Shown here piece after piece: positions 1 to 4,711 of a DNA stretch of 5,951 nt (position 1 is its first letter; each line of letters starts with the position of its first letter). The notes under the pieces were generated by a model. That model had not been told where the DNA came from. It did no database searches and was given only the letters and a program-made list of their open reading frames with translations. The DNA comes from ZC4RG30 sp040508085. Lineage in GTDB: Bacteria; Pseudomonadota; Gammaproteobacteria; Steroidobacterales; Steroidobacteraceae. Position numbers and translations under genes: made by a program. The stretch spans positions 1 to 5,951 of the forward strand of contig JBEVNO010000073.1 of the NCBI GenBank assembly GCA_040508085.1. Direction: 5' to 3'.

Positions 1-2
1 AC

Positions 3-1244
3 GGCTGGAGCACGCATACGGCCGACATCGCCCGCGTGCTGGTGGACCGCGGCGCCATGGTGGCCGGCATCGATACACCGCGCCTGTTCGAGAAGCTGGA
101 TGCCACCGGCGGCAAGTGCACTTTCCCTGATGGGGACCTCGAGAACCTGTCGCACTACCTGCAGGGCTATGCGCAGCTGAACACCTACCACACGCCACTG
201 CTGGCGGGTTATTCCTCGGGTGCGACCTTTGCCTATGCCATGCAGGCACAGTCCCCGCGCGGCCTGTTCGCTGGCGCGCTGACGCTCGGGTTCTGCACCG
301 AGCTCGATCTGGAAAAGCCACTGTGCCCGGCCGAAGGGAGCCACTTCAGGCGTCGCGAGGGCTATCCCGGCACCGTGCTGCTGCCCTCGCCCACACCGGT
401 CAGGTGGACCACCCTGCAGGGCGCGCAGGACCAGGTGTGCGATGCAAACGATGCGCAGCAGTTCGCCTCGCAGGTGCCCGGAGCACAGTTCATCAGCGTG
501 CCGGAACTGGCGCACCGCTACGAGGGCAACAATGGCTGGCGCGAGAAGCTGGCGCTGGCTTACGACGAACTTGCGGCCACCAACAAGGCGACGTTGGCGC
601 CACCGCCTGCAGGTCTGGCCGGCCTGCCACTGGTGGAGGTGCCGGTGCCGGCAGCGGTGGGCGCTACCGATACCTTTGCCATCCTGCTGTCTGGCGATGG
701 CGGGTGGGCCGGGCTCGACAAACAGGTGGCCGCCGCGCTCACTGCGCGTGGTGTCGCAGTGGTGGGCCTGGATTCCCTGCGCTACTTCTGGAGCGAGCGC
801 ACACCCGAAGGCCTGGCCAGCGACCTGGACCGCATGATGGCCTACTACTCGCGCTTCTGGCACCGGCCTCGCGCCATCCTCATTGGCTACTCGCAGGGCG
901 CGAACGTGTTGCCGTTTGCCGTGACGCGGCTGGCACCCGCTTCGCGCGCCATGCTCGCGCAGACGGTGCTGATGGGGCTGGAAGAGAAGGCCTCTTGGGA
1001 ATTCCACGTGACCAACTGGATCGGCGGCAAGCGCGATGCGGTGCCCATCCTGCCCGAGGCCAGCCAGCTGCAGGCGGCGACCACACTGTGCCTGTACGGC
1101 GCGGATGAACGCGGCTCACTGTGCCCGAGGCTGCCCGCCACCAGTGCCACGGTGCACCGGCTGCCGGGTGGACATCACTTCGACGGTGAATACGAGCAGC
1201 TGGCGGAGCTGATCCTGGCGCGCCTCAACGCCCCGCCGCCCTAA
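3..1244 (+). CDS. acvB: AcvB/VirJ-family periplasmic hydrolase, two-domain, 5' end missing
   Basis: The reading frame is open from the left edge (first full codon at 3), so the true start and any signal peptide lie outside the window; the GTG at 36 is only the first start-like codon. The visible 413 residues contain two related alpha/beta-hydrolase units. Numbering from the GTG at 36, unit one has GYSSG (58-62, Ser60), a possible acid in GAQDQVC (Asp132) and AHRYEG (His160). Unit two, the VirJ-type domain, has LSGDGGW (218-224), GYSQG (284-288, Ser286), YGADERGSLCP (acid near Asp356) and GGHHFDG (378-384). This two-unit layout matches AcvB; VirJ has only the second unit. In Agrobacterium AcvB is a periplasmic protein reported to hydrolyse lysyl-phosphatidylglycerol and is needed for virulence; its partner synthase LpiA/MprF is often encoded next to it. 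That partner, if present here, would lie to the left. The substrate in this organism is inferred. The gene converges on the next one with overlapping stop codons. Confidence 0.85.
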   Translation, partial: GWSTHTADIARVLVDRGAMVAGIDTPRLFEKLDATGGKCTFPDGDLENLSHYLQGYAQLNTYHTPLLAGYSSGATFAYAMQAQSPRGLFAGALTLGFCTELDLEKPLCPAEGSHFRRREGYPGTVLLPSPTPVRWTTLQGAQDQVCDANDAQQFASQVPGAQFISVPELAHRYEGNNGWREKLALAYDELAATNKATLAPPPAGLAGLPLVEVPVPAAVGATDTFAILLSGDGGWAGLDKQVAAALTARGVAVVGLDSLRYFWSERTPEGLASDLDRMMAYYSRFWHRPRAILIGYSQGANVLPFAVTRLAPASRAMLAQTVLMGLEEKASWEFHVTNWIGGKRDAVPILPEASQLQAATTLCLYGADERGSLCPRLPATSATVHRLPGGHHFDGEYEQLAELILARLNAPPP

Positions 1245-2146
1245 GCCAGCAGCTTGCGGAAGTGCGCCACCATCCTGTCCCAGGCCAGGTTGGCGGCCGC
1301 CTCGTTGTAGCGCGGCGTCGAATTGTTATGGAAGCCATGCTGGGTGCCCTCGTAGAAGAAGGCCTCGGCCGGCACCTTGCTGGCTTTCAGCGCGGCCTCG
1401 TACGCTGGCCACTGCGCGTTGATGCGCTCGTCCGTACCGGCGTACTGCACCAGCATGGCGGCCTTGATCCTCGGCACTTCTTCCACCGCCGGCGCCGCCC
1501 CGTAGAACGGCACTCCGGCCAGCAGTTCCGCGCCCAGCGCCACGGCCAGCTGGTTGGTCATGCCGCCGCCCCAGCAGAAACCCGTGGCACCCAGCTTGCC
1601 GCTGGACAGCGCGTGCGTTTTCAGGAAGCGCGCGCTGTTGATCATGTCGACGCGCAGCTTGGCCTGGTCGAGGCCGGACTGCAGGGTGCGACCATCGTCG
1701 TCATTGCCCGGATAGCCACCTGCCGGGGCGAGGCCATCCGGCGCCAGCGCCAGGAAACCCACGGCCGCGAAGCGGCGCGCCACATCCTCGACATAGGGGT
1801 TCAGGCCGCGGTTCTCGTGGAACACCACCACCGCCGGGAATGGACCGGTGCCAACCGGCTGCACCAGATAGCCGCGCATGGTGCCGGAGTTGCCACCCGG
1901 CGAGGGGTAGTCCACGTAGCGTGCCTTGATGCGCGCATCGGTGAAGGAGATGGTCTGCGCTTCGGCATAGCGTGGAAACAGCGACTGCGCCATGGTCAAC
2001 GCGGTGACGCCGCCGATGACCAGGGCCTGCGCGCGCGCCAGGAATTCACGGCGGTCGATGCGCCCGTGGCAGTATTCGTCGTACAGGTCGTAGACCTTCT
2101 GGTCGATCTGCACGGCAGGCGCGGCAACTTCGTGTTGTTCGTTCAT
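1241..2146 (-). CDS. YghX-type dienelactone hydrolase family protein with Tat-like leader
   Basis: A 301-residue alpha/beta hydrolase of the dienelactone hydrolase family, closest by recall to E. coli YghX. The expected triad is visible: Cys191 in GFCWGGG, Asp239 in GTDERIN and His270 in TQHGFHN. The motif FHENRGLNPYVEDVARR (109-125) supplies the Glu typical of these enzymes (Glu111), and APDGLAPAGGYPGNDD (135-150) is a family signature. The N-terminus carries VYDLYDEYCHGRI, then DRREFL (31-36), a hydrophobic run (about 40-57) and an AEA site (61-63). This resembles a Tat signal peptide with an unusually long n-region, so periplasmic export is possible but unproven. The ATG at 2146 is chosen over an in-frame ATG at 2182 because GGGGAG lies 7 bases before it. 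The gene follows rluB by 46 bases on the same strand and may be read through from it. The natural substrate is unknown; family members hydrolyse lactones or small esters. Confidence 0.9.
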   Translation of the reverse strand: MNEQHEVAAPAVQIDQKVYDLYDEYCHGRIDRREFLARAQALVIGGVTALTMAQSLFPRYAEAQTISFTDARIKARYVDYPSPGGNSGTMRGYLVQPVGTGPFPAVVVFHENRGLNPYVEDVARRFAAVGFLALAPDGLAPAGGYPGNDDDGRTLQSGLDQAKLRVDMINSARFLKTHALSSGKLGATGFCWGGGMTNQLAVALGAELLAGVPFYGAAPAVEEVPRIKAAMLVQYAGTDERINAQWPAYEAALKASKVPAEAFFYEGTQHGFHNNSTPRYNEAAANLAWDRMVAHFRKLLA

Positions 2147-2153
2147 CGATGCT

Positions 2154-2159
2154 CTCCCC
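2154..2159 (-). promoter_or_regulatory. Shine-Dalgarno of the dienelactone hydrolase gene
   Basis: GGGGAG on the minus strand ends 7 bases before the ATG at 2146. It is the best ribosome binding site in the window and decides between this start and the upstream in-frame ATG at 2182. The 46-base gap that contains it (2147-2192) shows no hairpin with a T-run and no clear -35/-10 pair. Confidence 0.75.
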
Positions 2160-2192
2160 GTTGCTCCGGCATTGCGGATCATACCCAGACCG

Positions 2193-3101
2193 CTAGTCGA
2201 GGTCGAAATCCCCTGCGGCGGCTGGTACCGGCGCTCCCGGTTCCGGCGGGGCCAGCAGCTGCGCGATTTCCGCTTCGGTCAGCTGCCGCACATGGCCGCG
2301 CGGCAGGGTGCGTTCAAGCACCAGCCCGCCCAGGCCCACGCGCAGCATGCGGCTGACCGTGGCCCCCTGGCGTTCGGCCACCGCGCGCAGTTCGCGCCCG
2401 TTGGCGCCCAGCGTGTCGACGCGATACCAGCGGTTGGAGCCCTCGCCGCCGGTGGCTTCGCATTCCAGCACCTTCAGGCGCTGCCCGCTGTCGAGCTGCC
2501 CTTCCAGAATGCCTTCGATCTGCTCAGGTGCCAGTGCGCCGCGCACGCGCAGGCTGAAGCTCACCGGCATGCCGCGCACCGCCCGCTGCAGTCGAACTGC
2601 CAGTTCGCCGTCCGAGGTCAGCAGCTCTATGCCGCCGTCGATACGGGGCATCGGGCTGATCGAGATATAGCGCCGCCCCACGCGGCGCGAGAGTCGTTCG
2701 GATACCGCATCCCGATCGGTCTCCGGTCCAGTGGCGTCCTCGCGGGGTGGCTGCAGGTTCTCGCCCGGCGAGCGGTGGCACAGCCAGGTAGCCGAACGGC
2801 TGGTGGGCGCCTGGTGGATGAGCTTGCCGTCGAGCCGTATCTGGTCGTTGCCAGAGGCGCGGCTTCCCAGCGTCGCGATCTCGCCGTTCACCGATACGCG
2901 GCGCGCCGTGATCCATTCCTCAGCCTGGCGGCGCGAGGCGAGCCCCGCGCGGGCAAGGATTTTCTGGACCCGCTCAGCCGCGGACGTCGGGGTTTTGCTC
3001 GCCGGCCTGTCCGGGGTCTTCGCTGGCGATTTCGCCGCCGATTTCGCGGGCGGCTTCGTCGGGGTCCGCTGCTGCGGGGTCTGCTTTTTCGGACGCGTCA
3101 T
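2193..3101 (-). CDS. rluB: RluB-like 23S rRNA pseudouridine synthase (RsuA family) with atypical active-site loop
   Basis: A 302-residue protein with a basic Lys/Pro/Ala/Thr-rich leader (about 1-40), an S4 RNA-binding domain (about 43-100; RVQKILARAGLASRRQAEEW, RVSVNGE, IRLDGKLI) and an RsuA-type synthase domain (GEGSNRWYRV at 219-228, VSRMLRVG at 249-256, LPRGHVRQL). Family members of this type make pseudouridine in helix 89 of 23S rRNA (position 2605 in E. coli), and the location just after scpB is typical of rluB. The active site is unusual: where the family has GRLDxxTxG, this protein has SPMPRIDGG (149-157). The family Tyr in YxVRV is Phe182, and the KPxG motif reads HRSPGE. It may be a divergent enzyme or one that has lost catalysis. 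The ATG at 3101 is preferred over the GTG at 3164 because GAGGAG precedes it; no start-like codon lies between 3101 and the S4 domain, so overlap with scpB is forced. A short acidic tail (GDFDLD) ends the protein. Confidence 0.85.
   Translation of the reverse strand: MTRPKKQTPQQRTPTKPPAKSAAKSPAKTPDRPASKTPTSAAERVQKILARAGLASRRQAEEWITARRVSVNGEIATLGSRASGNDQIRLDGKLIHQAPTSRSATWLCHRSPGENLQPPREDATGPETDRDAVSERLSRRVGRRYISISPMPRIDGGIELLTSDGELAVRLQRAVRGMPVSFSLRVRGALAPEQIEGILEGQLDSGQRLKVLECEATGGEGSNRWYRVDTLGANGRELRAVAERQGATVSRMLRVGLGGLVLERTLPRGHVRQLTEAEIAQLLAPPEPGAPVPAAAGDFDLD
2974..3101 (-). other. Same-strand dual-coding segment: ScpB acidic tail and RluB basic leader
   Basis: These 128 bases are read in two frames of the same strand. 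In the scpB frame they give the last ~42 residues of an acidic, Ala/Asp/Glu/Gly-rich tail. In the rluB frame they give the Lys/Pro/Ala/Thr-rich leader. The S4 domain of RluB begins within a few codons of the scpB stop (TGA at 2976-2974). The opposite charges follow from the bases: GAAA runs read GAA (Glu) in one frame and AAA (Lys) in the other. Confidence 0.8.
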
Positions 3102-3726
3102 CTGCCGGCGGCTCCTCGTCCACGGTGGCCTGTGCCATGGCCGCGACTGTGTTCGTTTCGTCACCCGGTACCGGCAAGGCCAGCTGCGGGTCCAGTTCCT
3201 CCAGCGATTTCAGTTCCGACAACGGTGGCAGCTGGTCCAGCGTGCGCAGTCCGAAGTAGTCGAGGAAATCACGCGTGGTGCCCAGCAGCTCCGGCCGGCC
3301 CGGCACCTCGCGGTGGCCGACGACGCGGATCCAGTTGCGCTCGAACAGCGTCTTGATGATGTTCGGGTTGACCGCCACGCCGCGGATGTTCTCGATCTCC
3401 GCACGCGTAAGCGGCTGACGATACGCGATGATGGACAACGTTTCGAGCAAGGCGCGCGAATAGCGTGGCGGGCGCTCGGGCCACAGGCGGGCCACCTGCT
3501 CGGAGAATTCACGCCGCACCTGCACGCGGAACCCCTGCGCGGTCTCCAGCAGCTCCACGCTGCGGTCGCCATAGGATTGCCCCAGCTCGGCCAGCGCGCC
3601 ACGCAGCTGCTCGTTGTCGGGCCGGTCCACCGGATCGAACAGCTGCGCCAGCTCCGCCAGCGACAGGCTGCGCCCGGCGGCCAGCATCGCCGCCTCCATG
3701 ACCTTGCGGGTGTATTCAGTATTCAT
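2974..3726 (-). CDS. scpB: Segregation and condensation protein B
   Basis: A 250-residue ScpB. It has two winged-helix domains: an N-terminal one (about 1-85: MEAAMLAAGRSLSLAELAQL, then GFRVQVRREFSEQVARLW) and a C-terminal one (about 86-165) with the family hallmark YSRALLETLSIIAYRQPLTR, then IENIRGV, GRPELLGTT and FLDYFGL. From about residue 187 the chain becomes a low-complexity acidic tail of some 60 residues, rich in Ala, Asp, Glu and Pro, and probably disordered; the last 42 residues are encoded in the overlap with rluB. ScpB dimers bind the kleisin ScpA and regulate SMC during chromosome compaction and segregation, at the nucleoid. The ATG at 3726 lies 11 bases inside the end of scpA with only a weak purine stretch upstream, so translation probably depends on coupling to scpA. 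An in-frame extension to 3864 has no conserved content and only shadows scpA. Confidence 0.96.
   Translation of the reverse strand: MNTEYTRKVMEAAMLAAGRSLSLAELAQLFDPVDRPDNEQLRGALAELGQSYGDRSVELLETAQGFRVQVRREFSEQVARLWPERPPRYSRALLETLSIIAYRQPLTRAEIENIRGVAVNPNIIKTLFERNWIRVVGHREVPGRPELLGTTRDFLDYFGLRTLDQLPPLSELKSLEELDPQLALPVPGDETNTVAAMAQATVDEEPPADDASEKADPAAADPDEAAREIGGEIASEDPGQAGEQNPDVRG
3027..3047 (-). repeat. Short 12-base direct repeat in the scpB/rluB overlap
   Basis: The plus-strand nonamer CGATTTCGC occurs at 3027-3035 and again at 3039-3047, a spacing of 12 bases that keeps both reading frames. On the coding strand it gives AKSAAKSPAK in rluB and EIGGEIAS in scpB. A degenerate third copy may follow near 3051-3059. 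It looks like a product of local duplication or slippage, not a regulatory site. Confidence 0.6.
3112..3117 (-). promoter_or_regulatory. Shine-Dalgarno of rluB, inside scpB
   Basis: GAGGAG on the minus strand ends 10 bases before the ATG at 3101, inside the scpB coding region. The alternative GTG start at 3164 has no comparable purine-rich sequence upstream, so this site decides the rluB start. The spacing is slightly long, which leaves some doubt. Confidence 0.6.
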
Positions 3727-4711
3727 CGTTCGGCTTTTCCGTATCCGGCGCCGGCAAGGCCGCTGGCGCATCCAGTTCGTCGGTGGCGTCGTCGCCAGTG
3801 TCATCAGCGGCGTCGTCGATGCCGTCTGCGGCAATGGAGGCTGCCAGCAGCCGTGCCTCGGCATCGGTGACTTCTTCGGCGGTGGAATCGATCGTGCGGC
3901 CGGTGGCGGCCTGGCTCACGCCACTGATGTGGATGGGCGCATAGGCCTCGTTCTGCACGATCTCGATCAACCCCTCGCGCTTGAGCTCGAGGATGGCGAT
4001 GAAGGTCACCACCACGCCCATGCGCCCTTCTTCGGCGGTGAACAGCTGCGAGAATTCCGTGAATGCATCCGGCCGCACCGCCACCAGGATGTCGCTCATG
4101 CGCGCACGCACCGACAGCGGCTCGCGGTGGATGTGATGGTGGGCGAACATCTCGCCGCGGATCGCCACATCCTTGAATGCCAGCAGCAGCTCGCGCAAGG
4201 AGACATCCGGCAGCACCTTCACCAGCCGCCGGTCCTCGAGATTCGCCGATGCCAGCCATACATCGCGCTCCAGCCGCGGGATGTTGTCGAGATCCAGCGC
4301 CGCCTGCTTGAAGCGCTCGTATTCCTGCAGCCGGCGCACCAGCTCGGCACGTGGGTCCTCCTCGGTGCCGTCGCCCGGAGCCGCGGCGCGCGGCAGCAGC
4401 ATGCGCGATTTGATCTCCGCCAGCGTCGCCGCCATCACCAGGTACTCACCAGCCAGGTCGAGCTGCAGCTCGGACATGAGCTCGATGTACTGCATGTACT
4501 GGCGCGTGATCTCGGCGATCGGGATATCCAGGATATTCAGGTTCTGCCGCCGGATCAGGTACAGCAGCAGGTCGAGCGGACCCTCGAAGGCATCGAGGAA
4601 CACTTCCATGGCATGCGGCGGGATGTACAGGTCGCGCGGCATCTCGGTCAGCGGCTCGCCCTGCACGATGGCAAAGGGCATCTCGGCCTGCACCGCCGTC
4701 TCGACGTTCAT
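3716..4711 (-). CDS. scpA: Segregation and condensation protein A (kleisin)
   Basis: A 331-residue bacterial kleisin. The N-terminal SMC-neck-binding part contains FEGPLDLLLYLIRRQNLNIL (42-61), IPIAEITRQYMQYI and LAGEYLVMAATLAEIKSRML (86-105). A middle helical linker follows (LVRRLQEYERFKQAA). The C-terminal winged helix that contacts the SMC head lies near 230-262 (VVVTFIAILELKREGLIEIV). After about residue 265 comes an acidic Asp/Ala-rich tail of some 65 residues, longer than the compact core needs. ScpA bridges the SMC dimer and binds ScpB. The ATG at 4711 is supported by an ATGA overlap with the trpS stop and by AGGTG with a 7-base spacer (4719-4723) within trpS. A second Met at residue 11 is possible but less well placed. 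His191-193 (HHHIH) is a natural small histidine cluster of no known role. Confidence 0.97.
   Translation of the reverse strand: MNVETAVQAEMPFAIVQGEPLTEMPRDLYIPPHAMEVFLDAFEGPLDLLLYLIRRQNLNILDIPIAEITRQYMQYIELMSELQLDLAGEYLVMAATLAEIKSRMLLPRAAAPGDGTEEDPRAELVRRLQEYERFKQAALDLDNIPRLERDVWLASANLEDRRLVKVLPDVSLRELLLAFKDVAIRGEMFAHHHIHREPLSVRARMSDILVAVRPDAFTEFSQLFTAEEGRMGVVVTFIAILELKREGLIEIVQNEAYAPIHISGVSQAATGRTIDSTAEEVTDAEARLLAASIAADGIDDAADDTGDDATDELDAPAALPAPDTEKPNDEY
4708..4711 (-). other. ATGA stop/start overlap between trpS and scpA
   Basis: On the minus strand the scpA ATG (4711-4709) and the trpS TGA (4710-4708) share bases, the usual mark of translational coupling by terminating ribosomes. It supports co-transcription and fixes the scpA start. 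Confidence 0.9.

Noticed and set aside
2147..2192. Possible terminator or promoter in the gap between rluB and the hydrolase gene
   Set aside because: Only 46 bases; no inverted repeat followed by a T-run and no credible -35/-10 pair. It holds a ribosome binding site only.
1262..2356. A 364-codon plus-strand open frame opposite the dienelactone hydrolase gene
   Set aside because: Its product is Arg/His/Ala-rich with no domain pattern, while the opposite strand encodes a complete catalytic triad and family motifs. Long antisense open frames are expected at this GC content.
2524..2916. A 130-codon minus-strand frame within rluB, considered as evidence of a frameshift that could hide a canonical GRLD
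   Set aside because: Its translation shows no RluB motifs, and the annotated frame stays recognisable on both sides of the odd loop, so a frameshift is not supported.
3102..3164. GTG start for rluB at 3164 (21 extra residues)
   Set aside because: No Shine-Dalgarno before it, while the ATG at 3101 has GAGGAG 10 bases upstream. It would lengthen the overlap with scpB to 191 bases.
2172..3356. A 394-codon plus-strand open frame across rluB and the start of the scpB region
   Set aside because: The composition is dominated by Arg, Ala, Pro and Gly and it spans two real genes in antisense; no recognisable motif.
3727..3864. In-frame upstream extension of scpB (46 extra residues)
   Set aside because: The added sequence is a basic, low-conservation shadow of the scpA tail; conserved ScpB sequence starts right after the ATG at 3726.
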